IMG/VR virus record: IMGVR_UViG_3300021083_000086
Location: 1-28,039 of that record
Reading direction: 5' to 3' (one strand)
DNA from: a virus
Length of the DNA stretch: 28,039 bases
Below, piece after piece: positions 8,282 through 15,741 of the stretch (the first letter of the stretch is position 1; each line of letters opens with the position of its first letter). Position numbers and translations under genes: made by a program. The notes below the pieces were generated by a model that was given only the letters and a program-made list of their open reading frames with translations, did not search any database and was not told where the DNA came from.

Positions 8282-8646
8282 TATACGTCTGCCCTTACTG
8301 CCGTGCTGTAGGCACTGAAGCGGAAGGACGTTTGGATCGTTCCACCGTTGGTGTAGACGAAGCGCATGACTCCTCCGTAGGGAGCTAGGGTGACTTCCGC
8401 CACAGTTCCGCCAGTGACAGCGGTGGTGCTTACCGTGTCCCACATGACGCCATCGTCGGAGGCTTCGAGCGCCAGCGATCCGCTATGGTCGGAGTCGACC
8501 CGGACGGAGATGCCGCCGATGTTGTCGTTGGTGAAGACACCAGACGTGAAGTCTCCGTTAGCTGCCAGCGGAGTGGCGGTGAAGGCAAGCTGGTTGTTCA
8601 CCGGCACGAGTGAGCCGTTGACGACGATGGATGTGGTGGTTGTCAT
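8281..8646 (-). CDS. Small beta-sandwich structural protein
   Basis: This 121-residue protein is rich in Thr, Val, Gly and Ser, with alternating strands throughout (TSIVVNGSLVPV, GISVRVDSDHSGSLALEAS, TVAEVTLAPYGGVMRFVYTN, FRFSAYSTAV). The pattern DSDHSGSLALEASDDGVMWD resembles carbohydrate-binding or jelly-roll-like repeats seen in phage head-decoration, fibre and neck proteins. It has no Cys, unlike its neighbours. Both ends overlap adjacent genes by one base (TAATG). A decoration or fibre-type role is plausible from the fold impression and position only. Confidence 0.72.
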   Translation of the reverse strand: MTTTTSIVVNGSLVPVNNQLAFTATPLAANGDFTSGVFTNDNIGGISVRVDSDHSGSLALEASDDGVMWDTVSTTAVTGGTVAEVTLAPYGGVMRFVYTNGGTIQTSFRFSAYSTAVRADV

Positions 8647-11258
8647 TACGAGGCCCAGTAGGTTTCGCTGGCAGGGTGGGTGCGATAACGCAAGTTGATC
8701 TTGTCACGGTGCGGACCGCAGATGGCTTCCGGGTTACCGGTGCGAGTCTGTGCAGACTTGCAGTGGCGGCAGTCCTGAGTCTCTGCTCGGAGTACAGTTA
8801 GCTCCTTGCGCCAGTCTTCCTGGTGAGGACGGGTGTCACCGTACTCGCCAGCGGTACGTGATGCAGTCTTTGGCTCGACGTAGTAGTCGTCGTAGTAGTG
8901 CTCATCGTCATCGGTCTGAGGATCGGTGGTGTAGATATGGTCCCATCCGTCTTCGAACGAAGGGAACTCCTGACCATCGAAGAGGGTCTTGCCCATCCAG
9001 TCCTTGATGATGAACTGCTCAGCCGTCTTCGAAGCAGTGCGGTTGACCACCTGCTCAGCGAAGCGCTCAGCCTCTTCCATCGGCAGACCACGATATAGGG
9101 CCTCGTAGAGAGCCTCATCATAGATGTCGATGACGGGACGAAGACCATCGTTGTCTTCGTACTCAGCCGTTCGTCGTCTAAAACCCAGGCGGCTCGCAAC
9201 GGCACGTTGGGCAGCCGCTAGCCTTCTCGCATTGGCGACGACCTGAGGAACGTCCTCCTCAGTGTCGAGTACAGGCTCAGTGGCCGTTACCTCGGTCCCG
9301 ACAGCAGGCTCCTGCGAACCGCTACCGGGCTGCGGGTAGTTGGCTACCTGGCTCCCAGGCGTCGGGACGTTGGCCACGTCGGCTGCGCCCTTACCGCCAC
9401 CAGAGGAGTCGGTGCTCCACGTGAACGGGAAGGCGACTTCCTGATCGAGCTTATCGAACTGGCGGGTGTTGGCGTCAGCAGTCTTGCTGGCCCACATCTT
9501 GCGGTTCTTCTCGACCTCGCTGGCCTTGTGGTTCGGGTGGTTCCAGTGCTCGTTGCACCAGTAGCAATGCGGCTCGACGCCTTCGCCCTCGACACCCTTC
9601 TCCGTGCAGACGCCTGTGCCTGCCTTGAAGGGATGAGCCTCTCGCTTCACGGACTCGTGACGAGTCGAGAGCACCTGCTGCTTGTGCGCAGAAGCGAACG
9701 CTGCTTGGAAGTCGGAGGAAAGAGTAGCGATTCCTTCTCCGACGCCAGCCTTGTAGCCGGTGACGTACTCGGCGTTGTACTTGTTGCCGATGGTTGCAGC
9801 CGAGGTCAGGGCAGCCGGGACGGGCTTGCCGGGACTCCACGTCAGTGCGTAGGCGAAGCCCTCTTCGTAGCCCTTGGCCTCGACCTGAATCGGGTCGTAG
9901 ACGAAGGAACCCTGAGGGTTGGGGCCAGTCGAGACGCTCTCGTGGCGACGTGAGTCGTGCTTCTGGCTGTCACCGGAAGTGGTGGGCGGGTAGTCCTCGC
10001 CCGGCTCCGGCCAACGCTTGTGCTTCGGCTTCTGGCTGTCACCAGAGGTCGTCGGCGGGTATCCCTCGCCTGGCTCGGGCCAACGCTCGTGCTCATCCGG
10101 CTGCGCCCACGGGTCACGGTCAGCGTAGATGTAGGAACCCTGAGGGTTGGGGCCGGTTGCGATACCTTGGCGTCGAGAGGAAAGGGTAGGTTCTCCCGGC
10201 TTACGCTCAGGGTTGTCATCTCCATCCTCGTAGAACACCTTCTTGTCATCCTCATCGTAGTAGAATGGACGACTCTTCTCATCATCCCCAGCAGTGCGAC
10301 GAGACCCCTGCACGTTCGGTGCACGAGTGGACGGAGCGGGTGCGGCTGGCGTGTCGGGCATGAAGCTCGGGAAGCTGTCGGGTGCGTCGGTGACGTTCAC
10401 GCCGACAGGGAGTGACGAGGCAGCCTCGCCGTCCTGCTCGGGATCTCGCTCGCCGGGGACCGGGAAGTCCTGGCCTTCCTCAGTACCGAGGTACTGAAGA
10501 TTGGCACGCTGCTGAGCAGAGAGGAAGGCGGTCGCAGGCGGGATCTCGCCGGTAGCTGCGGCATCGCCGGGGTTGTTGTGGGTGTCTTCCTCGGGGAGCG
10601 ATCGGGTCGGCGTGGGAGCAGAGTCGGACGGAGAGTCCGGCGCCGGGCCAGAGACAGACGGGTCAGGGGCGTTGAGGCCCTCGGCGTCATCCTCGGGAGC
10701 GGTCGAGCCGTCAGCGACGGGGAGGGTCGGCGCACCAGCGGACCAGTCCTCGCCACCCTCTCGACCGGTCGGACCGGCTGCGGAAGAGTCGCCAGCGATG
10801 TCGGTACCGTCAGCCACGACGAGGCGGCTCACGTACTCCAAGAAGATGTCGGCAGCCTGGTTGGCGACCTGTCCGTACTGGCTACCGAGGCGACGAGCGA
10901 TCCCTCGGGCCTGCTCACGAAGCTCGGACTTGTTGGCCTTGACGCCCTCGGGGACGGACGAGAACCACACGGAAGCCTCGGCTCGCATGGTGGTACCGAT
11001 CGTGTGGAGGTCGGCGGTGGTGTAGTCGGGAACCTGCTCGTCCAGCCAGTCGGTAGCAGTCGAGTGGAACCCATGTACGAGCACAGGAGTGAGATGATCT
11101 TCAATGATCGCATTCGCCAGATCATTCTCCGCATCGGCTACCTTGTTGAAAGCTGCAATAGCCCGCAAGTCATCTAGCTCGGCTGAGATCCGACGCTGTT
11201 CCGGCAATGTGGCATGTGCCATAGCCTCTAGAAGCTCGGCCTCGGTATGATTACTCAT
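8646..11258 (-). CDS. Large modular head-associated protein with internal repeats and zinc motifs
   Basis: The start at 11258 gives 870 residues. AAAGG lies seven bases before it, and its ATGA overlaps the HNH stop; an ATG at 11285 lies inside the HNH gene and lacks such support. Residues 1-150 are helical (EAMAHATLPEQRRISAELDD...VANQAADIFLEYVSRL). Residues 150-330 form an acidic Pro/Ser-rich linker. A repeat region in the order A-B-B-A lies at 367-456. Residues 460-525 form a folded helical domain (GYEEGFAYALTWSPGKPVP). C551/C565/C568 with several His, and C830/C833/C847, are candidate zinc sites. WASKTAD (589-595), RTASKTAE (740-747) and KTASRTAG (797-804) carry the block's recurrent linker. 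The function is unknown; a virion internal or scaffold-like protein is inferred from position. Confidence 0.77.
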   Translation of the reverse strand: MSNHTEAELLEAMAHATLPEQRRISAELDDLRAIAAFNKVADAENDLANAIIEDHLTPVLVHGFHSTATDWLDEQVPDYTTADLHTIGTTMRAEASVWFSSVPEGVKANKSELREQARGIARRLGSQYGQVANQAADIFLEYVSRLVVADGTDIAGDSSAAGPTGREGGEDWSAGAPTLPVADGSTAPEDDAEGLNAPDPSVSGPAPDSPSDSAPTPTRSLPEEDTHNNPGDAAATGEIPPATAFLSAQQRANLQYLGTEEGQDFPVPGERDPEQDGEAASSLPVGVNVTDAPDSFPSFMPDTPAAPAPSTRAPNVQGSRRTAGDDEKSRPFYYDEDDKKVFYEDGDDNPERKPGEPTLSSRRQGIATGPNPQGSYIYADRDPWAQPDEHERWPEPGEGYPPTTSGDSQKPKHKRWPEPGEDYPPTTSGDSQKHDSRRHESVSTGPNPQGSFVYDPIQVEAKGYEEGFAYALTWSPGKPVPAALTSAATIGNKYNAEYVTGYKAGVGEGIATLSSDFQAAFASAHKQQVLSTRHESVKREAHPFKAGTGVCTEKGVEGEGVEPHCYWCNEHWNHPNHKASEVEKNRKMWASKTADANTRQFDKLDQEVAFPFTWSTDSSGGGKGAADVANVPTPGSQVANYPQPGSGSQEPAVGTEVTATEPVLDTEEDVPQVVANARRLAAAQRAVASRLGFRRRTAEYEDNDGLRPVIDIYDEALYEALYRGLPMEEAERFAEQVVNRTASKTAEQFIIKDWMGKTLFDGQEFPSFEDGWDHIYTTDPQTDDDEHYYDDYYVEPKTASRTAGEYGDTRPHQEDWRKELTVLRAETQDCRHCKSAQTRTGNPEAICGPHRDKINLRYRTHPASETYWAS
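9891..10154 (-). repeat. Nested A-B-B-A repeat inside the 870-residue protein
   Basis: Unit A encodes TGPNPQGS[YF][IV]Y and occurs near 10119-10157 and 9891-9929. Unit B encodes RWPEPGE[GD]YPPTTSGDSQK and occurs at 10029-10088 and 9960-10019. The copies are alike in DNA as well as protein, with mostly silent differences, so the duplication is moderately recent and kept under protein-level selection. Confidence 0.85.
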
Positions 11259-11845
11259 GCTGCTACCTTTGTTAGTAGATCCCATGGGGACTTGTCTTTT
11301 TTAGAACTGTTGCAGTACTTACACGCTGGTCGTAGGTTAGATGGCCAGTTAGAACCGCCCCGTGAGAGCGGGATGACGTGATCCATCGTATCGGCCTCGC
11401 CAGTACAACCCTCAAGCTGCAACCAACATTGGCCTCCGTAGAACTCAACTCGTGCCTTCCACTGTTCCTTACTACATTCGCCTGCGGCGCTGACTTCCAA
11501 CGCTCGCCTGCGGTTCTCCCAAACTCTTTGGGCGATCCTATATGTCTTGGCTTCATCTGCTTCATGGCGCTGACGACGCAGTTCCATGATATGTGCACTA
11601 TTCGCCCTGGCCCAAGCCCGAGCGACATCGTTCACGTGTCCTCGTCCCTTACGTCGGTAATCTCGGATGCTTGCCAGGGTTGCGTCGTGATTCTCCCAGT
11701 ACCGAGCCTTCTGCTGCTCCGCATCCTGACCAGGATTCAAGGTACGATGGCGATCCCGAGCCTCAGCTAGACAAGGTGGACAGATCCAGCGATTCTTGCC
11801 CCGCTTCATCTCGTGTCCTTGACCGCAATGTCTCATAGAGTCCAT
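11255..11845 (-). CDS. HNH homing endonuclease
   Basis: This is a 196-residue free-standing HNH nuclease. I start it at the ATG at 11845, one base past the upstream stop; a second ATG at 11836 is possible, and no strong ribosome binding site distinguishes them. The longer frame to 12079 overlaps the upstream gene and has no domain content there. C7/C22/C25 form an N-terminal Cys cluster. The HNH core is C140, C147, then DHVIPLSRGGSNWPSNLRPAC with D155, H156 and N170, closing with C175/C178 and N179. Residues 40-115 are basic and helical, likely for DNA contact. The stop overlaps the next ATG (ATGA). It is inserted between two large head-block genes and probably plays no part in virion building. 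Confidence 0.88.
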   Translation of the reverse strand: MDSMRHCGQGHEMKRGKNRWICPPCLAEARDRHRTLNPGQDAEQQKARYWENHDATLASIRDYRRKGRGHVNDVARAWARANSAHIMELRRQRHEADEAKTYRIAQRVWENRRRALEVSAAGECSKEQWKARVEFYGGQCWLQLEGCTGEADTMDHVIPLSRGGSNWPSNLRPACKYCNSSKKDKSPWDLLTKVAA

Positions 11846-11846
11846 T

Positions 11847-13400
11847 CTAGTATCCGAGGGGCGGGTCGCCCCAACCTCTTCCGAGAGGATTCTCTTGACC
11901 GTTCCACGGGTCATCGAGTTGGTCATGGGGAGTGTCCTGCGGGTAGTCGGGGTTGTCTTCCGGGTACTGCCCACAGAGCGGGCATGATCCTCGACCAGGA
12001 GTCCAGTTGCACGGACCTCCGGTCTCGCAATCCCAGGCAGCGTACATGCGAGCGGCCTCTGCGAGGTTGCGGGGTACACGCTCCAAGTCCTGACCGGCTA
12101 GCGGGTTCGGGTCTTGGATCTCGGACGACGGAGCCATGCCAGTGTCGACCTGATCTCCGAGGCCCTTCGGCTGCTTCTCGTAGCCGAGTTCGTCCTCATC
12201 CTCAGCGAAGTGGCGGAGGCTGCTCAGTCGACGGACGGTAGCGTAGCGCTCTTCGAGCAAGCTGGTGGCCTGTGCACGATCGGTGTGACTGTTGTCACCC
12301 TTCGGCTTGCCGCACGTCATGCAGCTACTCTCGTCGCCCCAGTTCTTGTCCTCAACGAACTTGTGGCGACGGGCAGCTTCCCAGCGCTGCGGAACATCCC
12401 ACTCTTCTTCGTCATCGTCGTCGTAGATCTCGTCCTCGCTGTGCGGGTCGATGTACTCCGGGTCCTCAGGGAACTCGTGGAAGTCGAGACCGACCTCGGG
12501 GTTGTGCTGGTCGGGTCCCCATGCTAGGGCTTCGAGGGAGGCCTTGTGGTTGCGGGGCTTCGGCTTGTCGGTGCGGCGCCACTCGATCGGCTGGCCATTC
12601 GAGCGCTTCTCCTTGCACTGCCAGCAGAGGCTACCGTGCGTCGGGGCGCCGAAGAGTCCGCAGCCACGGCAGTACGCCTGGTCCTCTGCGGTGTGGCGGA
12701 GGCTAGCAAGGCGCTGGCCATCGATGTAGCGCTCCTGCATCGAACCAGCGGTAGTGGCCTGTGCACGGTCGGTGTGAGATACATCACCCTTCGGCTGCCC
12801 ACACCTAACGCAGCTAGACTCATCGCCCCATCTTGGGTCTTCTACGAACTTATGTGCACGATTGGCTGCGGGTTGGGGCTGACCGTAAGATGATGCGGTG
12901 TGTTGCTCGCCTGCCCATGGGTCCTCATCGTCATCCCAGTCCCGATCCTGCTTAGAACCGTTGACGGTGTTCGAGCCAACCGGGAAGGTCTTGGCCTTGA
13001 GGGAGTCCCACTCGGCGCTGTTGCCGGGGCCGATGAACATGACGGCGGCGCCACGCTGCTCGATCATGTTCGGGGCTGCATCGCTGCGGGTGGCGTAGGG
13101 GCCGGAGATCGGGACACCGTTGCGGGAGACGACGTAGTAGCCGACCTCCTTGGCGGTCAAGGTCAGGGCGGCGGTGCGGCTATGCATTTCCTCGGCAGAG
13201 TAGCCATCATGCGGCTCTGCGTAGTGAGAGTCGTCACCCAGGATGGAAGGCTCTGGCCCCCATTGCTGGTTCGTTTCCTTGTGGTGGTATGTGAATCCTA
13301 GACCACCATTATCCTTGTCTCGTACAATCGGCTGGTGGCAGTGAACGCACTTGCGAGGAGTGGCAGTCTTCGTAGAGACTATTTCGAAGCCGGAGATCAT
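11847..13400 (-). CDS. Modular Cys-rich protein with a duplicated HKF-WGDESSC-CG-PKG module
   Basis: I start at the ATG at 13400, preceded by AAGGA at ten bases, giving 517 residues. An ATG at 13502 would run through the promoter and start of the plus-strand GIY-YIG gene. Residues 1-25 hold STKTATPRKCVHC. Residues 85-125 look folded (VGYYVVSRNGVPISGPYATR). A duplicated module (182-240 and 345-401) contains HKFVED, WGDESSC, CG[QK]PKG and SHTDRAQAT, a CxxC...H zinc-type motif followed by a helix. C244/C247/C259/C262 form a zinc ribbon between the copies. Acidic linkers (315-335) separate them. C457/C464/C473/C476 form a last Cys cluster. The architecture matches the other modular proteins of this block; the function is unknown. 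Confidence 0.78.
   Translation of the reverse strand: MISGFEIVSTKTATPRKCVHCHQPIVRDKDNGGLGFTYHHKETNQQWGPEPSILGDDSHYAEPHDGYSAEEMHSRTAALTLTAKEVGYYVVSRNGVPISGPYATRSDAAPNMIEQRGAAVMFIGPGNSAEWDSLKAKTFPVGSNTVNGSKQDRDWDDDEDPWAGEQHTASSYGQPQPAANRAHKFVEDPRWGDESSCVRCGQPKGDVSHTDRAQATTAGSMQERYIDGQRLASLRHTAEDQAYCRGCGLFGAPTHGSLCWQCKEKRSNGQPIEWRRTDKPKPRNHKASLEALAWGPDQHNPEVGLDFHEFPEDPEYIDPHSEDEIYDDDDEEEWDVPQRWEAARRHKFVEDKNWGDESSCMTCGKPKGDNSHTDRAQATSLLEERYATVRRLSSLRHFAEDEDELGYEKQPKGLGDQVDTGMAPSSEIQDPNPLAGQDLERVPRNLAEAARMYAAWDCETGGPCNWTPGRGSCPLCGQYPEDNPDYPQDTPHDQLDDPWNGQENPLGRGWGDPPLGY
12198..12368 (-). repeat. Second copy of intragenic module duplication
   Basis: This encodes residues 345-401 (HKFVEDKNWGDESSC, CGKPKGDNSHTDRAQAT, RRLSSLRHFAED). 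It pairs with 12681-12857. The two copies share most residues and long DNA stretches, separated by about 310 bases carrying a zinc ribbon and an acidic linker. Confidence 0.85.
12681..12857 (-). repeat. First copy of intragenic module duplication
   Basis: This encodes residues 182-240 (HKFVEDPRWGDESSC, CGQPKGDVSHTDRAQAT, QRLASLRHTAED). It is the partner of the copy at 12198-12368. Confidence 0.85.
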
Positions 13401-13475
13401 AGTGAGCAAGTCCTTTGCGGGCGGTACCTCATCATCACCCCTTAGTTGGGACACTGGCGGGGTATGACAGGGCGA

Positions 13476-13484
13476 TGGTATAAT
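13476..13484 (+). promoter_or_regulatory. Extended -10 promoter for the GIY-YIG gene
   Basis: TG, one base, then a perfect TATAAT at 13479-13484 form an extended -10 element. No good -35 sits 16-18 bases upstream, which extended -10 promoters can tolerate. The expected transcription start, seven bases past the hexamer, coincides with the A of the ATG at 13491. The mRNA would therefore be leaderless, a common arrangement in actinobacteria. Confidence 0.7.
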
Positions 13485-13490
13485 CTCTGT

Positions 13491-13985
13491 ATGTACGTGC
13501 ACTACGAGATCTACCTCCTCACAGCACCGGGGTACTGGTATGTCGGGTCAACCACGATTGGTGCTCGTAATCGGTTCAAGCTGCACGCTTCAGGTCAAGG
13601 TCATGCTCCGATTCTCAAAGCCAAGATCCAAGAACTTGGGTGGGAGGCATTCTCATCCACTATCCTAGAACAGGATAACGGAGACCCCATCGAGGCTGAG
13701 CAGCGCTGGTATGACTGGTATCTCGCCAACGACTCTCGCCAGACCCTCAACGGAAAGCGTCCGGGGAGTTGGGGATCTGGCATGAAGGGCAAGACTCATA
13801 GTCCTGAGGCTAGAGCGAAGGTAAGCAAAGCTCAACAGCAGATTCCTCATGTAGGTCGGCCTCATACTGCTGAAGCCAAAGCCAAGATGAGTACGGCTCG
13901 GAAGGGTCAGGTTCCTTGGAACAAGGGAAGACCCCACACTGCTGCCACGAGAGCCAAGATTAGTGCATCTAAGAAGAGGCGTTGA
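13491..13985 (+). CDS. GIY-YIG homing endonuclease with NUMOD3-type repeats
   Basis: This 164-residue protein is the only plus-strand gene here. The GIY-YIG core is at the N-terminus: EIYLL (6-10) and YWYVGS (15-20) stand for the GIY and YIG strands, with R26/R28 and the expected catalytic Glu at E70 (EAEQRWYDWYL). N87 follows. The tail has three NUMOD3-like DNA-binding units (residues 97-116, 122-138 and 146-161), each with G[KR][TP]H[ST] and A[KR]AK[VMI]S. I use the ATG at 13491 because a -10 box lies six bases before it, and the domain begins at once. Its end overlaps a convergent minus-strand gene by 17 bases. It has probably inserted into the minus-strand operon as a mobile gene with its own promoter. 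Confidence 0.92.
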   Translation: MYVHYEIYLLTAPGYWYVGSTTIGARNRFKLHASGQGHAPILKAKIQELGWEAFSSTILEQDNGDPIEAEQRWYDWYLANDSRQTLNGKRPGSWGSGMKGKTHSPEARAKVSKAQQQIPHVGRPHTAEAKAKMSTARKGQVPWNKGRPHTAATRAKISASKKRR

Positions 13986-14163
13986 ACTCTCGGGTCCGCT
14001 GAGCCAGTTCGACCAGCTTATTGCGTGGAATGCGCTGCACAAGGGGTCTGAAATCGGGATTCGGCCAGGTGGTTGTGGCCTTACCGTAGCCTGAGAGGTG
14101 ATCCGGGTGAGGGCCATCAAGTCGACACTCGGCCAATATCTCGGGGTGCCGAGATTCACACAT
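13969..14163 (-). CDS. Small hypothetical protein, possible CCHH site
   Basis: This is a 64-residue protein. Its ATG at 14163 shares a base with the metallophosphoesterase stop (TGATG), the coupling style of this phage, which supports it as a real gene. C2, C13, H19 and H22 could bind a metal ion. The centre reads CRLDGPHPDHLSGYG; the end is basic and helical (RNKLVELAQRTREF). I do not recognise it. Its last 17 bases overlap the convergent GIY-YIG gene. A competing 164-residue frame (13665-14159) is the antisense shadow of GIY-YIG. Confidence 0.6.
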   Translation of the reverse strand: MCESRHPEILAECRLDGPHPDHLSGYGKATTTWPNPDFRPLVQRIPRNKLVELAQRTREFNASS

Positions 14164-14948
14164 CAGACGTTCAAGAGGTGCGTTGAGTCATACATCGGCG
14201 CTGTTCCCTGGTCGAGACCGATGACCTTCACCATCTGGTTGTTGATGCGTACCCGTTCAGTATATCCATGATGCAAGTGGCCGTGCAGATGCAACGTCGC
14301 TCCACAGTTCTTCAGGATCTCCGAGACCTTGACCCGGTTCATGTAGGTGTTGTCGCTAGCCTCCTGACCCCAGTAGGGGTCTAGATGTCGATCAATCACC
14401 GTGACTTCGAGTGGTAGATCATGAGTCAAGAGGATGTCGACCCGACCGGCGTCGGCGCACTTCTGAACGTCTTCGTCGGTGATGAGTTCCTGCGGCCACC
14501 ACGAGATGAAGGGCTGGCGTCGGGCCTTGTCGACAGAGGCGGCGCCACCGCAGACGAGGATGCTCTTCTCGCCCCGTTCGAGCACGGTCCCCCTCGGGAT
14601 ATAGAAGACGCCGGGACGGCACTCGTAGGTGCCATCGTCCTGAAGTGTGATGGGAGCGGCCAGCGCCGTGCCCTCCCCCTCGATGGCGTAGCCGAGGAGG
14701 TCATAGTTCTCGTGGTTGCCCGGAAGCCAGTAGAGGGGGATGCCCGTCTTCTCCACCATCTTCTCGACATGCCGGACGAAGACACATTCGAGTAAGCTGT
14801 CGCCACCCTTGTACTGCTTACGATCGAAGCCATACCCAAAGTCGCCCACTTGGATGATTTGTTCGGCCTCGACACGGCAGGCGTGCGCAAAGACATTCCT
14901 CATGGACTGTACGTCAGCGTGCAAGTCTCCGACGATTAGCAATCTCAA
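14163..14948 (-). CDS. Calcineurin-like metallophosphoesterase
   Basis: This is a phosphoesterase of the binuclear-metal calcineurin-like superfamily, about 261 residues. Metal-binding motifs occur in order: GDLHAD (D8, H10), GDFG (D36), GNHEN (N78, H79), THD (H176) and HGHLHHG (H224, H226). I use a TTG start at 14948. It overlaps the previous stop as TTGA, the same geometry as the ATGA overlaps nearby, and the next in-frame ATG would remove the first metal motif. A longer TTG-initiated frame to 15059 lies wholly inside the upstream gene. The substrate is unknown; phage members of this superfamily include nucleic-acid and protein phosphatases. Confidence 0.87.
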   Translation of the reverse strand: MRLLIVGDLHADVQSMRNVFAHACRVEAEQIIQVGDFGYGFDRKQYKGGDSLLECVFVRHVEKMVEKTGIPLYWLPGNHENYDLLGYAIEGEGTALAAPITLQDDGTYECRPGVFYIPRGTVLERGEKSILVCGGAASVDKARRQPFISWWPQELITDEDVQKCADAGRVDILLTHDLPLEVTVIDRHLDPYWGQEASDNTYMNRVKVSEILKNCGATLHLHGHLHHGYTERVRINNQMVKVIGLDQGTAPMYDSTHLLNV

Positions 14949-15289
14949 AGTCTCGGCAGCTTTCGTATGACGTGAAGCGTCACGGGATCGGTAAACTCCG
15001 TCGTCGGTCCGAAGTAGTTGTGAACTACAGCTACGTCCTTCGGCTTCACCGTCTCCCAACGGAGAGGGCCATACGTCTCTTCGACCATTCCCTGAGCCTC
15101 CTCAAGAGTCGGTCGAGTAGCGATGAGGGTTCCATAAGTCCATACCTCAAAACTGTTTCCTCTCCCGCCACGGCCCTGCTCGGTCGTGGCGATGCACGCA
15201 TCGTACTCGTTCCAGAAGTCAGAGGCACTCAGCCCACGCCATGATCCAGCGGTGCGGACCGAGTGCCACTTCTCCGTGAGCCAACTCAT
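14945..15289 (-). CDS. Hypothetical protein
   Basis: This 114-residue protein is unrecognised. It is rich in aromatic residues (WLTEKWHSV, SDFWNEYDACIATTE, SFEVWTYGTLIATRPTLEEAQGMV). The middle looks like a small alpha/beta unit: a strand, a turn, then the helix TLEEAQGMVEETYG. It has one Cys and no signal or membrane segment. It overlaps the LAGLIDADG gene by four bases (ATGA) and the phosphoesterase by four (TTGA), so it is translated as part of a tight cluster. Confidence 0.65.
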   Translation of the reverse strand: MSWLTEKWHSVRTAGSWRGLSASDFWNEYDACIATTEQGRGGRGNSFEVWTYGTLIATRPTLEEAQGMVEETYGPLRWETVKPKDVAVVHNYFGPTTEFTDPVTLHVIRKLPRL

Positions 15290-15741
15290 GCAGCCTCCCG
15301 AAGATTCTTGTGGCGTAGTGTGTTACTTGCTGTGCACAGATCACACTTGCACTTATGGACTTCGTATCCTTGCCGAGTACCGTGACGCCACTGCGGTCGA
15401 CCTGTCGCCGCATAGGCATCGTAGATCTCGTGAAGCTTGGCAGTACGGCGTTCTCCCATCCACGGTTCGAGAGCTTTACACAAGGCAAACACGTCATCCC
15501 GCTTGTTGACCTGCCAAGTCCAGACAGGCGACCACTTCGGGTTACCAGGAATGAATGGCCCAGTCACCCTCCCGAGACCCGTAATGTGATGGGCACGACT
15601 GACAACATCCTCATCGCACATTTTCAAAGTGATGCGGAAAGTTGGGTACGGCTCGCCAGTCGTTGAGGTCTTCATGAAGATGCCGAAACATCCTTCACCC
15701 TCAAGTAGCCCCGCAAGCCACGCCAGATCAGTCGATTCCAT
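15286..15741 (-). CDS. LAGLIDADG homing endonuclease (single motif)
   Basis: This is a 151-residue free-standing endonuclease. WLAGLLEGEGCFG at residues 8-20 is a LAGLIDADG motif with the catalytic acid at the GEG end. With only one motif it should act as a homodimer. The C-terminus has basic and Cys residues (HKCKCDLCTASNTLRHKN), possibly an added metal-binding tail. I use the ATG at 15741 because AAGGAGG stands three bases before it; the longer frame to 15810 has no such site. It overlaps the upstream gene by 14 bases. It is likely a mobile gene inserted between DUF4406/DUF6378 and its original neighbour. Confidence 0.85.
   Translation of the reverse strand: MESTDLAWLAGLLEGEGCFGIFMKTSTTGEPYPTFRITLKMCDEDVVSRAHHITGLGRVTGPFIPGNPKWSPVWTWQVNKRDDVFALCKALEPWMGERRTAKLHEIYDAYAATGRPQWRHGTRQGYEVHKCKCDLCTASNTLRHKNLREAA

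Noticed and set aside
8282-8443. N-terminal extension of the multi-zinc-ribbon gene
   Set aside because: It overlaps the 121-residue gene entirely, while the ATG at 8281 has the TAATG coupling seen throughout.
9891-10154. CRISPR-like repeat array
   Set aside because: The repeats are in frame within a coding region, differ mostly at silent sites, and have no unique spacers of constant length.
13445-13450. TTGGGA as a -35 for the GIY-YIG promoter
   Set aside because: It lies 28 bases from the -10 box, much too far; an extended -10 without a -35 is the better reading.
13401-13502. Longer start for the 517-residue gene
   Set aside because: It would cover the GIY-YIG promoter and start codon, and lacks a ribosome binding site; the ATG at 13400 has AAGGA upstream.
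13665-14159. Minus-strand frame of 164 codons opposite GIY-YIG
   Set aside because: GIY-YIG on the plus strand has clear motifs and a promoter; the opposite frame shows none.
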